This document shows, piece after piece, positions 9,842 to 18,384 of a stretch of DNA of 44,424 nucleotides. The notes beneath the pieces are model-generated. The model saw only the letters and a program-made list of their open reading frames with translations. It made no database searches and had not been told where the DNA came from. This stretch comes from Pseudomonadota bacterium. GTDB taxonomy: Bacteria; Pseudomonadota; Gammaproteobacteria; Pseudomonadales; Moraxellaceae. The DNA lies in NCBI GenBank assembly GCA_021804485.1, contig JAJZHM010000005.1:1-44424 (forward strand), read 5' to 3'. The position numbers were made by a program, and so were the translations under genes. Numbering within the stretch: the stretch's first letter is position 1; every line of letters begins with the position of its first letter.

Positions 9842-10804
9842 ATGCAGATCCGCAAGGAATCCAAATACAATAGAACAATATCGGAAGGTTCAGGCAGCAA
9901 ACAGGGGCAAGCGGGTGATGTTGCCACAACAACGCCCTACCGCCGTAGTTTTGAAAGCTCTTCTCAGGGTGTGGCAGATGCCACCCAGATTTACCTCAAC
10001 GAGATTGGTTATTCACCCCTGTTGTCGGCTGAGGAAGAAGTCTATTACGCTCGCCGTGCTCGTCGTGGAATTGAAAGCGCGCGCAAGCGCATGATTGAAA
10101 GCAATTTGCGTCTGGTTGTCAAAATTGCTCGTCGTTATATCAATCGTGGACTTACCCTGCTTGACCTGATTGAGGAAGGAAATCTGGGTCTGATTCACGC
10201 AGTGGAAAAATTTGATCCTGAACGGGGTTTCCGATTTTCAACCTATGCAACATGGTGGATACGTCAGACCATTGAACGGGCGTTGATGAATCAGACCCGT
10301 ACCATCCGTTTGCCCATTCATGTCGTCAAGGAACTGAATGTTTATCTGCGTGCGGTGCGCGAACTGACCCAAAAGCTGGATCATGAGCCTTCAGCGGAAG
10401 AGATTGCAGAACTGGTTGATCGTCCGGTTGAAGAAGTTCACCGGATGCTGGGTCTGAATGAGCGGATCTGTTCGATCGACATGCCTGCAGGCCCTGATTC
10501 AGACAAGACCATGGCAGAGGTGCTGACCGATGGTCGGGTAAGTGATCCCTCTGAACTCCTGGAAGAAGAAGACATCCGGGGCAGTCTGGATGCCTGGATT
10601 GACGAACTGCCTGAAAAACAGCGTGAGGTTCTGGCACGTCGTTTCGGCTTACGTGGTTTTGACGCAGCAACCCTTGAAGAAGTTGGTGAGGAAATTGGTC
10701 TGACCCGGGAACGTGTCCGCCAGATCCAAGTTGATGCCTTGCGCCGGCTGCGTGATATTCTCGAGAAACAGGGTTTGTCCAGTGAGGCACTCTTTAGCGT
10801 CTGA
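9842..10804 (+). CDS. rpoS: RNA polymerase sigma factor RpoS (sigma-38)
   Basis: RpoS directs transcription in stationary phase and general stress. The 320-residue product has region 1.2 ([20 protein letters not shown]), region 2 ([17 protein letters not shown], then [19 protein letters not shown] for -10 recognition), region 3, and region 4 with the helix-turn-helix [18 protein letters not shown]. Length is near the 330 of E. coli. AGGGGA precedes the ATG. It follows nlpD by 65 bases and is closed by a terminator at 10823-10854. The [16 protein letters not shown] segment and the shortened N-terminus distinguish it from RpoD. Confidence 0.97.
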   Translation: MQIRKESKYNRTISEGSGSKQGQAGDVATTTPYRRSFESSSQGVADATQIYLNEIGYSPLLSAEEEVYYARRARRGIESARKRMIESNLRLVVKIARRYINRGLTLLDLIEEGNLGLIHAVEKFDPERGFRFSTYATWWIRQTIERALMNQTRTIRLPIHVVKELNVYLRAVRELTQKLDHEPSAEEIAELVDRPVEEVHRMLGLNERICSIDMPAGPDSDKTMAEVLTDGRVSDPSELLEEEDIRGSLDAWIDELPEKQREVLARRFGLRGFDAATLEEVGEEIGLTRERVRQIQVDALRRLRDILEKQGLSSEALFSV

Positions 10805-10822
10805 GTGATTCATTCGGTTTAT

Positions 10823-10854
10823 GGCCCCGGCTGATCTTGGCCTGGGGCCTTTCT
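10823..10854 (+). terminator. Rho-independent terminator after rpoS
   Basis: GGCCCC (10823-10828) pairs with GGGGCC (10844-10849), with additional GGC/GCC pairing toward the loop, followed by TTTCT. The stem also overlaps the -35 of the tRNA promoter. Confidence 0.75.
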
Positions 10855-10865
10855 ATGTGTACACT
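10837..10865 (+). promoter_or_regulatory. Likely tRNA-Arg promoter
   Basis: TTGGCC (10837-10842), a 17-base spacer and TACACT (10860-10865) lie about 17 bases before the tRNA 5' end. The -35 is inside the 3' arm of the rpoS terminator, so the two signals share sequence. Confidence 0.5.
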
Positions 10866-10881
10866 AGCCTCCCATAGCCGT

Positions 10882-10958
10882 GCCCCGGTAGCTCAGTAGG
10901 ATAGAGCGGTCCCCTCCTAAGGGACAGGTCGCACGTTCGAATCGTGTTCGGGGCGCCA
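10882..10958 (+). tRNA. tRNA-Arg, anticodon CCT (reads AGG)
   Basis: A 77-base cloverleaf ends in an encoded CCA. The acceptor stem pairs GCCCCGG with TCGGGGC. The D arm contains AGCTCAGTAGGATAGAGC. The anticodon stem GTCCC/GGGAC encloses the loop CTCCTAA with anticodon CCT. The T stem GCACG/CGTGT carries the standard TTCGAAT loop. The discriminator base is G, usual for arginine. I saw no attachment-site duplication or integrase next to it. Confidence 0.97.
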
Positions 10959-11112
10959 ATAGTTTCTTTCTCAATCAATTCAACTGGTTTTGTCTTTTAT
11001 TTGAAAACTTTCTGATGTTCATCGTATTTTGTTTGGTGTAGTATCCCGTTGAGAACCATTGCTAATGATTTGTTAGGCAATTGATGCAACAGAACATGAC
11101 AACGGCTTGTAC

Positions 11113-12873
11113 ATGCGTAAAGACAAAAACGAAAGAAATAAAAGATTCGATCAGGCTGATACGGATAAAGCTGATCAGCTTTATCCAACGGAAGCACAAG
11201 GGGTTGCTTATTGGCATCAGCTTTTGGGGGCAATTTCGGATGCCGTGATTGGCCTTGATCGTCAGGCACAGGTTGTCTATTTGAACCCTGCTGCACGTAT
11301 TTTGCTTAATTGTGAACGTGCTGATTGGCTTGGTGCCAGCATTTGGTCCCTTTTGCATCTTGAACGTGGTGACCGGGCACAGAGTCTTCAGGCTGCCCTG
11401 ATGCCTGCTTTTTCATCAAGGCACCGGATTCGTCTGGGTGGGGCTTGGCGCCTGCGTCGGCGGGATGCAAGCATTCTGGATATCGAATGTGATTTCTTTC
11501 CGGTGCTGAATGAACATGATGAGCAGGCGGGTCGTTATCTTCTTCTGCGCGATCGGACGGATGCTTCGTTCTGGTCGCGACAGATTGAAGTGGCAGCCCA
11601 ACTTGATGCCCTGACAGGTCTGTTCAGTCGCCAGGAATTTGAAGTGCGGTTGCAGCAGGCAGTCCAGATGAGCGTTGAGCATGGTATGCGCCATGTCCTG
11701 TGTTATCTGGATCTTGATCAGTTCCGGGTGATCAATGATATGGCAGGACACTCGGTCGGTGATGCCCTTCTGCAGCGGGTTGCCCAGCAACTGCGTTCGG
11801 TCGTGCGCTTCAAGGATGTATTGGCTCGACTCGGTGGGGATGAGTTTGCGATTTTGCTCTGGGATTGTCCGGAGGAAGCGGGTCAGCGGGTATGCAAGGA
11901 GATTCTTCGCCAGCTTGAGACTCTGCGTCTTGAGTGGCAGGAACGAAAATATCAGGTGACTGCCAGCGTTGGTCTGGTGGTCGTTGACCGTCAGACGACG
12001 ACGCCACAGGACGTCCTCGCCTTGGCGGATGCGGCCTGTTTTCTGGCCAAAGAGCAAGGACGTAACCGTCTTCATGTTGGTTGTCGTGAGGATCGTCTGT
12101 TACAGATGCATCAGGACGAGATGCTCTGGTCCGGTCGTATTGCTGAGGCACTGGATCGCGACGCCTTTGTGCTGTATCGCCAGACCATTGCTCATGTACA
12201 GTCGGCCGCTGGGGGTGAACATTTTGAAATCCTGTTGCGGATGAGTACTCCGGATGGGATCCTGCACGCTCCGGCCGAGTTTCTGTCCGCAGCCGAAAAA
12301 TATGGTTGGATGAAAGCTCTGGATCGCTGGGTCATTGACCGGACCCTGGCTTGGCTATCCAGTTCCGGGGCCAGGCTGGACGGGATTGATCTGTGTTGCA
12401 TCAATCTTTCCGGGGTGACCATCAATCAGCAGGATACACTGGCTTATATTGCAGCCTGTTTTGACCGATGGCAGGTTCCTGCTGCCAAGGTTGGTTTTGA
12501 AGTTACTGAAACAGCGGCCATCAGCAATCTGAATCAGGCCCGTCAGCTTATTGAAGGTCTTAAGGAACTTGGCTGTCGCACTTTGCTTGATGATTTTGGG
12601 GCAGGTATGTCATCCCTTAATTATCTGCGTACTTTGCCGGTTGATATGCTCAAGATTGATGGTAGTTTTGTGCAGCATATGGCTCGTGACGCAACGGATT
12701 ATGCCCTGGTCAAAGCAATTCATGAAATTGGTCATGTGATGGGCATGAAAACAGTGGCTGAGTATTGTGAGGATGAGGTCACACTGCTTTTGTTGCGTGG
12801 GCTGGGTGTGGACTATGTGCAGGGTTATCATCTCGGTATGCCTGAGCTGATTGGGACGCCTCTTGTGGTTTGA
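11113..12873 (+). CDS. PAS-GGDEF-EAL cyclic di-GMP turnover protein
   Basis: This 586-residue cytoplasmic protein has a PAS domain (about 30-140; [20 protein letters not shown]), a GGDEF domain and an EAL domain. The GGDEF motif LGGDEFAIL is intact and preceded by RFKD five residues upstream, the product-inhibition I-site. In the EAL domain the signature reads EILLR rather than [31 protein letters not shown] and YVQGYHLG are present, so hydrolase activity is plausible; AEYCED replaces the more usual AEGVE. I use the ATG at 11113; a TTG two codons upstream is possible and neither has a strong Shine-Dalgarno. No transmembrane segment is seen. Confidence 0.94.
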   Translation: MRKDKNERNKRFDQADTDKADQLYPTEAQGVAYWHQLLGAISDAVIGLDRQAQVVYLNPAARILLNCERADWLGASIWSLLHLERGDRAQSLQAALMPAFSSRHRIRLGGAWRLRRRDASILDIECDFFPVLNEHDEQAGRYLLLRDRTDASFWSRQIEVAAQLDALTGLFSRQEFEVRLQQAVQMSVEHGMRHVLCYLDLDQFRVINDMAGHSVGDALLQRVAQQLRSVVRFKDVLARLGGDEFAILLWDCPEEAGQRVCKEILRQLETLRLEWQERKYQVTASVGLVVVDRQTTTPQDVLALADAACFLAKEQGRNRLHVGCREDRLLQMHQDEMLWSGRIAEALDRDAFVLYRQTIAHVQSAAGGEHFEILLRMSTPDGILHAPAEFLSAAEKYGWMKALDRWVIDRTLAWLSSSGARLDGIDLCCINLSGVTINQQDTLAYIAACFDRWQVPAAKVGFEVTETAAISNLNQARQLIEGLKELGCRTLLDDFGAGMSSLNYLRTLPVDMLKIDGSFVQHMARDATDYALVKAIHEIGHVMGMKTVAEYCEDEVTLLLLRGLGVDYVQGYHLGMPELIGTPLVV

Positions 12874-12879
12874 GGGGCT

Positions 12880-12907
12880 ATGACACAGTTGTGCTGGGGT
12901 ATATAAT
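12880..12907 (+). promoter_or_regulatory. Promoter of the TetR gene at 12955
   Basis: ATGACA (12880-12885), a 16-base spacer and a perfect TATAAT (12902-12907) form a strong sigma-70 promoter. The spacer carries CACAGTTGTG, a small dyad (CACA/TGTG). It shares ACAGTTGT with the desaturase operator at 2855-2876; that may be chance. Confidence 0.6.
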
Positions 12908-12954
12908 TTGCGTCCTTCGTGATTTGATCGTCTCGTGCCATAAGGAATACCGAC

Positions 12955-13641
12955 ATGTCGGTTGAAGCGGTACCTCCGGTTTTTCTGGGTCGAAAAACCC
13001 GTCGTCAGAATAGTGAACAGCGTCGCCTGAATATACTTCGAGCTGCCTTGTATATAGCGGCCCAGGATGGGGTACGTGCCATACGGCATCGGATTGTGGC
13101 CCAGCAGGCTGAGGTGCCGTTGTCAGCGACAACTTATTATTTTAAGGACATCCATGATCTGATCACTGATGCTTTTGTGCTTTTCTCTCACGAAGCCAAA
13201 GCGATGTATATTGATCCGTTCTGGACGCAGGCCGTCAGCCGTCTTGAACAGGAACGAGCCCGTTCGGAAAATTCCTTTGATGTTTGTGAATGGTTGTGCC
13301 TTGATGTGGCCCATCATGGGGCACAGTATATTGTCAAGGTTGTTCAGGAAAATCGTCTTTATCTGCAGACTGAAATGGCTTTTCTTGATGCAGCCTTGCA
13401 TGATGAGCGCTTGCGTGCTGCTGCCCTAGACTATCTGGATCATACCCTTCAGGGCATGCGCTGGCTGATGGGTGAACTTGGTGTTAAAGAACCTGAGTTG
13501 TTGGCTAAGGGTTTTTTTAGCCTGGTACGGCGGATCATGCTTGAAGCCATGCTGGGAAGGGCTGAGGCGCTTGATCCTGAAACTGTAGAGCACGAACTGT
13601 GCTGCTATCTTCGATCGGCGTGTGCCCGTTCCGGCTTGTGA
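12955..13641 (+). CDS. TetR-family transcriptional regulator
   Basis: The 228-residue product has an N-terminal TetR DNA-binding domain: RRLNILRAALYIAAQDGVRAIRHRIVAQQAEVPLSATTYYFKD at about 22-64, with the recognition helix around VPLSATTYYF. A helical ligand-binding domain follows. The ATG has AAGGA 8 bases upstream and a strong promoter at 12880-12907. ung starts 2 bases after its stop, so the two may be co-transcribed. The C-terminal domain is not one I can assign to a ligand class. Autoregulation is common in this family but not shown here. Confidence 0.9.
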   Translation: MSVEAVPPVFLGRKTRRQNSEQRRLNILRAALYIAAQDGVRAIRHRIVAQQAEVPLSATTYYFKDIHDLITDAFVLFSHEAKAMYIDPFWTQAVSRLEQERARSENSFDVCEWLCLDVAHHGAQYIVKVVQENRLYLQTEMAFLDAALHDERLRAAALDYLDHTLQGMRWLMGELGVKEPELLAKGFFSLVRRIMLEAMLGRAEALDPETVEHELCCYLRSACARSGL

Positions 13642-13643
13642 TC

Positions 13644-14339
13644 ATGAATGTCGAAGAAGCCTTGCAGGGTATGTGGCATCAGAAACTGGCTGCTGAACTG
13701 CAAGCTGAGTACATGCAAAGTCTGGCGGCTTTTCTGCGTGCCGAGCAATCTGCCGGCAAACGTATCTATCCTCCCGGTCGCCTTATGTTTAGAGCCATGA
13801 ATTTGACGCCTCTTGAACAGGTTCGCTGTGTGCTCCTTGGCCAGGATCCCTATCATGGTTCGGGTCAGGCAGAAGGTCTGTGTTTTTCAGTGCCGGAGGG
13901 AGTGGCGCGGCCACCTTCGCTACGCAATATTTTCCGTGAGCTTGAAAGCGATTTGGGTGTAACGATTCCTGCCCGTTGCAGTTCACTTGTCCCATGGGCA
14001 GAGCAGGGAGTTCTGTTGCTTAACAGTGTGCTTTCGGTTGAAGAGGGCAAGGCGGCGTCGCATCAGGGCAAAGGTTGGGAGCGCTTCACCGATGCCATCC
14101 TGAATGTGCTGTCTCGGGAGGAAAGGCCGATGGTGTTCATGCTTTGGGGGCGTTACGCCCAGGAAAAAGCGCGGCACCTGCATCATCCCGAACATCTTGT
14201 CCTTCAGGCAGCACACCCGTCTCCACTTTCGGCGGGACGGGGCGGCTTTTTTGGGTGTCGACACTTTTCGCGTTGCAATGAGTTTTTGCGGGCGCATGGC
14301 CAGACCCCTGTAGATTGGCTGACCATTGCCGGCGTGTGA
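13644..14339 (+). CDS. ung: Uracil-DNA glycosylase, family 1
   Basis: UDG removes uracil from DNA and starts base-excision repair. The 231-residue product carries the catalytic water-activating motif GQDPYHG with D68, the uracil-binding LLLNSVLSVE block, and the minor-groove loop HPSPLSA with catalytic H191. The ATG at 13644 is 2 bases after the TetR stop codon and matches usual family length; longer in-frame extension would run into the TetR gene. Expression probably depends on the TetR promoter. Confidence 0.97.
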   Translation: MNVEEALQGMWHQKLAAELQAEYMQSLAAFLRAEQSAGKRIYPPGRLMFRAMNLTPLEQVRCVLLGQDPYHGSGQAEGLCFSVPEGVARPPSLRNIFRELESDLGVTIPARCSSLVPWAEQGVLLLNSVLSVEEGKAASHQGKGWERFTDAILNVLSREERPMVFMLWGRYAQEKARHLHHPEHLVLQAAHPSPLSAGRGGFFGCRHFSRCNEFLRAHGQTPVDWLTIAGV

Positions 14340-14347
14340 CCGATGTC

Positions 14348-15292
14348 TTAGGCTTGTGCTCGTGCAGCGGTCCGAACTTCGTGTGGCATGCCCTGGAACA
14401 GCTGATTGATGTCACCCTGAGGAAGCTTTTGAACCAGTAGTGACTGGTTGAGTTGAGTGATTTCAGCGCCGGCCATGTAATGAAAACGCAGACGGATGCG
14501 ATCACCTTTCTCAAGCTGCAAGGGTTCGGCAAAAGGCAGAACTAGGTACTGGCAGTGCCAGTCGATGGATCGTCCTTCTTCAGGAATGATGGCGACCAGG
14601 TTTTTGGTAATAAATCGCAGAGCATTGAGCGTGCCTGTAGCATGGGCCAAGAATACAATATCTGCTTTTTGCAGCAGGGACTGTGGTTCCTGGTATTCAA
14701 TCACGGAATAAATGAAGGGGTCACCAAGACCCATAGTGTCCTTGTGTTCGGTTGATGCATGTTGGAACAGAGGGATGGCAGCATGGTAGCCCATGAAATC
14801 ATAGTTTTGCTGAACCGGTTGAACGGCCAGCAAAGTGGTGTCGGGAATAAAACGCGGCAAAAAGCCGAAACGCTGCTGGTGCAGATGCCGGAATCGGTCC
14901 AAAACTCGCAGTTGTTGTTCCCGGACAAGAGCCGAATGCAGCATCTCGCAGATGACCACGTCAACGGGATGTTCGGGCATGTAGTCCATGGCGTCGGCCA
15001 GAACCAGATTAACCCGTTCGCCACCAGGATTCTGGCGCAGCAACTGACCGGCCCAATGAATCATTTCGGGGTTGGCGTCAACGCAGGTGACCTGGGCGCC
15101 ACAACGTGCGGCAAAGCAGGAGAGGACACCTGTGCCCCCACCCAGTTCAAGGACTTGGTGTCCGGGGCGGACGACCGATTCAATTGCACTTTTGAAAGCT
15201 TGCATGCGTTCGGTGTTGGCCAGCATCTGGCCGTGGTAGTGAATCGGGATAAACTGACCGAGTTGCTCGCGAGGATGAGTAGTTTGAAACAT
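14348..15292 (-). CDS. PRMT-like class I SAM methyltransferase
   Basis: This 314-residue protein has SAM motif I VLELGGGTGVLSCFAA at about 47-62, an acidic ribose-binding VDANPEMI, and CEMLHSALVREQQ. The last resembles the double-glutamate substrate loop of protein arginine methyltransferases. The C-terminal half is beta-rich, as in the PRMT barrel. The methyl acceptor is unknown, and a bacterial ortholog acting on small molecules is equally possible. I chose ATG 15292 because AGGAAA lies about 9 bases upstream; an ATG at 15325 would overlap the divergent permease start. It converges on ung with an 8-base gap and no visible terminator. Confidence 0.8.
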   Translation of the reverse strand: MFQTTHPREQLGQFIPIHYHGQMLANTERMQAFKSAIESVVRPGHQVLELGGGTGVLSCFAARCGAQVTCVDANPEMIHWAGQLLRQNPGGERVNLVLADAMDYMPEHPVDVVICEMLHSALVREQQLRVLDRFRHLHQQRFGFLPRFIPDTTLLAVQPVQQNYDFMGYHAAIPLFQHASTEHKDTMGLGDPFIYSVIEYQEPQSLLQKADIVFLAHATGTLNALRFITKNLVAIIPEEGRSIDWHCQYLVLPFAEPLQLEKGDRIRLRFHYMAGAEITQLNQSLLVQKLPQGDINQLFQGMPHEVRTAARAQA

Positions 15293-15318
15293 GATGTTGG
15301 TTTCCTGACGGTCTGTGA

Positions 15319-16305
15319 ATGACAAGACGTGACGAGCAAGGATTGTGCCATAAGGGTACGAAAAACTGGACGGTACTTCTGCTGCTGATGCTTGGGCTCT
15401 GGCTGGTGTCGGTCAATGTTGGTCCAGCGGGTGTACTCTGGCAGGCTACCCCTGGAACTCTCGGCTGGTATCAGCTGTTGCAGTTGCGCGGCTGGCGAGG
15501 GGTATTGGCATTGATCGAAGGCGCAGGCCTGGCAACTTCAGGGCTGGTGATGCAAACGCTGTTTCGCAATCCACTGGTTGATGCGAGTCTGCTGGGTGTG
15601 TCCCAGGCATCGGCCCTAGGTGTGTTGTTCATGATTGCCCTTGGCGCTTCGGTTGGGTTGCAGCAACTGGGGGCGGTTGTGTTTGCTGCGACTGTATTGA
15701 TCCTGCTGCTGCTCATTTGGCAACGTCGCACTCTTGGTATGGAGCAGATCCTACTTCTGGGTCTTGCCGTCAATGCCTTGCTGGGGGCACTGATGCAACT
15801 CGGGTTGGCATGGTTGCCCAGCCCGGCGCTGCTGGGTGCATGGACATTTCTGCAGGGGTCACTGGCCGGGGCGGATGGCCTGAGTGTTTTGCGTGCCTCT
15901 GTTGCCATGTTACTGATTGTGTTCGCTCTGCATCGTTATGGGCGGGATATGGATTGGTTGTTGCTTGGTGACGATGCGGCAGCAAGCGCCGGAGTCCCTG
16001 TTGTACGGTTGCAGAAAATCATGCTGGTGATCTGTGCTGTCACGGTGGCGCTGCTGGTGGCTCAGGCGGGGGTGCTGGGGTTTGTAGGTATGCTGGCTCC
16101 GGCGATGGTACGTTGGCGCATGACAGGTGGGCATCGGGCCTGGTGGCCTTGGGTGCTTGGTCTCGGCGCCTTGCTGGTTCTGACTGCCGATATTCTGGCG
16201 CGTCTGTTGGTCAGTCCGGCGGAACTACCGGTTGGAGTGGTGACTTCACTGATTGGTGCACCGGCGTTTGCCATGATCTTGGGGAGGGGCCTGTGGCGTC
16301 GCTGA
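15319..16305 (+). CDS. FecCD/BtuC-family ABC transporter permease
   Basis: This 328-residue inner-membrane permease imports iron-siderophore complexes, haem or vitamin B12. About eight to nine hydrophobic helices are visible. Family blocks include GAGLATSGLVMQTLFRNPLVD near the first third, the GVLGFVGMLAPAMVR cytoplasmic coupling region and the C-terminal LLVSPAELPVGVVTSLIGAPAF. The last resembles BtuC of E. coli, so cobalamin is a reasonable guess but not proven. The ATPase gene overlaps its 3' end. No periplasmic binding protein or TonB receptor lies nearby. It diverges from the methyltransferase with only 26 bases between starts. Confidence 0.9.
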   Translation: MTRRDEQGLCHKGTKNWTVLLLLMLGLWLVSVNVGPAGVLWQATPGTLGWYQLLQLRGWRGVLALIEGAGLATSGLVMQTLFRNPLVDASLLGVSQASALGVLFMIALGASVGLQQLGAVVFAATVLILLLLIWQRRTLGMEQILLLGLAVNALLGALMQLGLAWLPSPALLGAWTFLQGSLAGADGLSVLRASVAMLLIVFALHRYGRDMDWLLLGDDAAASAGVPVVRLQKIMLVICAVTVALLVAQAGVLGFVGMLAPAMVRWRMTGGHRAWWPWVLGLGALLVLTADILARLLVSPAELPVGVVTSLIGAPAFAMILGRGLWRR

Positions 16306-17075
16306 GACTGCAGCTGGATCAGCTGGATTTATACCGCAAAGGCAACAAGGTATTGTCCGATCTGTCGTTACGGATCGAGGCAGGAATGATCTGGGTACTG
16401 GTTGGTGATAATGGCGCCGGTAAGACAACCTTGCTACAGGCATTGGCCGGTGCCTTTCCGGAACAGTTGCAGTGGCGCAGAGGTCTGCCGGGATGGCCTG
16501 TGACTGCGGCACAACTACCGGGGTACCGAAGTCTGGCGCGACAGGGGGACGCTCGTGCCTTGGGTCTGTCGGTCGCTGATGTCATGCATCTGGTCGCAAC
16601 GGAGCCACAAAAGAGCATGAAGGCTTGGGGCTTGCTGGAGTTGGCGCAGCGACGGGTTGATGAACTGAGTGCTGGCCAGCGCCAGCGCCTTGAGCTGGCA
16701 CGCAGTGAGGCCCAGTTGCGTCAACCCGGGTTATGGTTGCTGGATGAGCCCTACGCTGCGTTGGATCGACACTGGCAAGCGTGTCTAACGGCGCGCATCG
16801 AGGCGTTCAGTCGTTTGGGGGGGGCAGTCCTGCTCAGTGTTCATGATCGTGATCTTGCCCTTAAGCTTGGTCATCAGGTACTGGTGCTGTCTCAGGGTCG
16901 GCAGCGATTTGTGGGCCCTGTTGGCCTGCTCCGGGAGCCGGAGATTGATCAGCTATTGTCTGGAAGTGAGTTGCTCGCGTTGCAACAGCAGTCTTTTTCG
17001 TTCCAGACCGAAACGATAGCCCGCCATGGTGCCATTGCGGGCGATGACCCGATGGCAGGGGATGAAAAGCGGTAG
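16293..17075 (+). CDS. ABC transporter ATP-binding protein (FecE/BtuD-like)
   Basis: This 260-residue ATPase powers the permease encoded just upstream. Walker A is GDNGAGKTT, the signature reads LSAGQRQR (LSGGQ variant), Walker B is LWLLDEP, and the H-loop is LLSVHDRD. The GTG at 16293 has GGGAGGGG just upstream and lies inside the permease 3' end, so translation is coupled. The typical family end is near SGSELL. The last 30 or so residues (rich in Q, S and T, ending MAGDEKR) are encoded entirely opposite the convergent alkyltransferase gene and look like an acquired tail. Confidence 0.92.
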   Translation: MASLRLQLDQLDLYRKGNKVLSDLSLRIEAGMIWVLVGDNGAGKTTLLQALAGAFPEQLQWRRGLPGWPVTAAQLPGYRSLARQGDARALGLSVADVMHLVATEPQKSMKAWGLLELAQRRVDELSAGQRQRLELARSEAQLRQPGLWLLDEPYAALDRHWQACLTARIEAFSRLGGAVLLSVHDRDLALKLGHQVLVLSQGRQRFVGPVGLLREPEIDQLLSGSELLALQQQSFSFQTETIARHGAIAGDDPMAGDEKR

Positions 17076-17477
17076 GGGGTTGCTGGCACAGGCTTGCGCT
17101 ACGGCCCGCTGAGCCGTTGGTCTGCCGAGGATCAGGGCAATGTCTGCATAGCTGCGTGTTGCGCCACTAGGGATTGTGGTCAATGCCCTCCAGACGATCT
17201 GCTGCCATTCAGTGCCTTCGGGAAGTGGGCAGGGCAGCATCGGGATAGAAGGATTTACCCACCATGTGTGCAGATGTTCCAGCCATCTTGAGGTTGTCGG
17301 ATCGGGCACCGGCAGGTCCTGAATCGGGTGGTCGAGAAGGGATAACTGACAGGGAAAGCCATTATCGCCCACTTTAATCAGTGCATGGCCAAGTCCTTGA
17401 AGGTGAATACAGCCATGGTTCGGGGAAAGAGATCTGAATGACAAAAGATGTCTGGATGACTTTGTTTTTGCGTTCAT
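16953..17477 (-). CDS. ogt: Methylated-DNA--[protein]-cysteine S-methyltransferase (Ogt/MGMT)
   Basis: This suicide enzyme repairs O6-alkylguanine and O4-alkylthymine by transferring the alkyl group to a cysteine. The 174-residue product has the active-site motif IPCHRVI with C141, the preceding GRPTAQRAVAQACASNPLP helix-turn-helix wing, and the conserved end GLERKRLLL. The N-terminal domain is short, as in Ogt. The gene ends 123 bases inside the ABC ATPase gene on the other strand. Its start is only a few bases from the rpsP promoter, so the two promoters overlap back to back. Confidence 0.94.
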   Translation of the reverse strand: MNAKTKSSRHLLSFRSLSPNHGCIHLQGLGHALIKVGDNGFPCQLSLLDHPIQDLPVPDPTTSRWLEHLHTWWVNPSIPMLPCPLPEGTEWQQIVWRALTTIPSGATRSYADIALILGRPTAQRAVAQACASNPLPLFIPCHRVIARNGTMAGYRFGLERKRLLLQREQLTSRQ

Positions 17478-17489
17478 ATCGTGTAGAAT
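17462..17489 (+). promoter_or_regulatory. Likely promoter of the rpsP operon
   Basis: TTGTTT (17462-17467), a 16-base spacer and TAGAAT (17484-17489). The -35 is weak but the position about 90 bases before rpsP fits. It overlaps the first codons of ogt. A second TATAAT at 17553-17558 has no good -35. Confidence 0.45.
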
Positions 17490-17508
17490 CTCCGCCCTTT
17501 AGTGGGTA

Positions 17509-17545
17509 TTGAGTTGCTGGTTGCCTGGAATCAGGCCGCACTCAA
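17509..17545 (+). promoter_or_regulatory. Stem-loop in the rpsP leader
   Basis: Nested arms are TTGAG (17509-17513) with CTCAA (17541-17545), and GCCTG (17523-17527) with CAGGC (17532-17536) around a GAAT loop. It sits in the untranslated leader of a ribosomal-protein operon, so attenuation or autoregulation is conceivable. There is no T-tract, so it is not a simple terminator. Confidence 0.4.
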
Positions 17546-17578
17546 CCTATCGTATAATGTCATAGAGGATCAAGCTAC

Positions 17579-17827
17579 ATGGTGACCATTCGTCTGGCTC
17601 GTGGCGGTGCTAAAAAGCGGCCTTTCTATCATGTGGTGGTAACGGACAGCCGTAACCCCCGTGATGGTCGTTTTATTGAGCGACTTGGATTTTTCAATCC
17701 CATCGCTACCCAGAATGAAGAGGCGTTACGGCTCAATGCTGAACGTCTGTCTTTCTGGCTGGAAAAGGGTGCTCAACCCTCTGATCGCGTTGCTGCGTTG
17801 ATCAAGAGCGCGCAGAAGGCTGCCTGA
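17579..17827 (+). CDS. rpsP: 30S ribosomal protein S16
   Basis: The 82-residue product matches bacterial S16: [20 protein letters not shown] at the start, [21 protein letters not shown] in the middle, and a basic C-terminus. S16 is an early assembly protein of the 30S subunit. GAGG lies about 10 bases upstream of the ATG. It opens the rpsP-rimM-trmD-rplS operon; rimM follows after 2 bases. Confidence 0.98.
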   Translation: MVTIRLARGGAKKRPFYHVVVTDSRNPRDGRFIERLGFFNPIATQNEEALRLNAERLSFWLEKGAQPSDRVAALIKSAQKAA

Positions 17828-17829
17828 TC

Positions 17830-18384
17830 GTGCAGGATGGACCAGAACAGCAACCTCCTTCCATTCAGGATTGGTTGGTTGTCGGTTCTTTGCGTTCGCC
17901 TCATGGTCTTAAAGGTTATCTTTGGGTGTGGTCCGACACGGATCCTCCTGATCAGGTTTTTGCCTATGCGCCGTGGACATTGCGTTTGGGTGATCGTCAG
18001 CAGGTCGTTGAAATTGAAGACTGGCGTTCACAGGGCAAGGGCTTGGTCGTGCGGTGTAAGGGTTGGCTGGATCGGGATTCGGCCGAGATTTGGGTTGGTG
18101 CACAGATTATGGTGCAGCGTTCGGTTGTCCTTGGCTCGGTAGGTCCAGACGAGTACCTCTGGTCGGAACTAATTGGCGCTCGGGTTTTTAGCGTTGATGG
18201 CCAGGACCTAGGCGTCGTGCATGCCATGATGGAAACTGGCGCAAATGATGTGCTGGTGGTCCAAGGTGATCTTGAGAGCTTGGATCGACGGGAACGGCTG
18301 ATTCCTTGGGTATTGCCTGAAGTGGTAGTGAAGGTTGATCGGCAGATTCGCCGTATTACGGTGGATTGGGATGTCTCATTCTGA
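17830..18384 (+). CDS. rimM: Ribosome maturation factor RimM
   Basis: RimM binds S19 and assists late 30S assembly at the 3' domain. The 184-residue product shows the N-terminal family block [21 protein letters not shown], and the PRC-barrel part [15 protein letters not shown] with ANDVLVV and ERLIPWV. The start is GTG, 2 bases after the rpsP stop. A different ATG a few bases downstream is out of frame. Its end overlaps the trmD start by 14 bases. Confidence 0.96.
   Translation: MQDGPEQQPPSIQDWLVVGSLRSPHGLKGYLWVWSDTDPPDQVFAYAPWTLRLGDRQQVVEIEDWRSQGKGLVVRCKGWLDRDSAEIWVGAQIMVQRSVVLGSVGPDEYLWSELIGARVFSVDGQDLGVVHAMMETGANDVLVVQGDLESLDRRERLIPWVLPEVVVKVDRQIRRITVDWDVSF

Noticed and set aside
10882-10958. 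tRNA-Arg as an integration site
   Set aside because: No integrase gene, no duplicated tRNA 3' end and no foreign-looking block beside it.
11045-11075. Possible Fur box (GAGAACCATTGCTAATGATT) upstream of the GGDEF-EAL gene
   Set aside because: Too few matches to the 19-bp Fur consensus and no symmetrical arms.
11416-12075. 219-codon antisense open frame inside the GGDEF-EAL gene
   Set aside because: Lies wholly opposite a strongly supported gene; its composition mirrors the codon pattern of the sense strand.
14759-15322. 187-codon open frame opposite the PRMT-like methyltransferase
   Set aside because: Antisense to motif I and the substrate loop of the methyltransferase, with no ribosome-binding site or recognisable motif.
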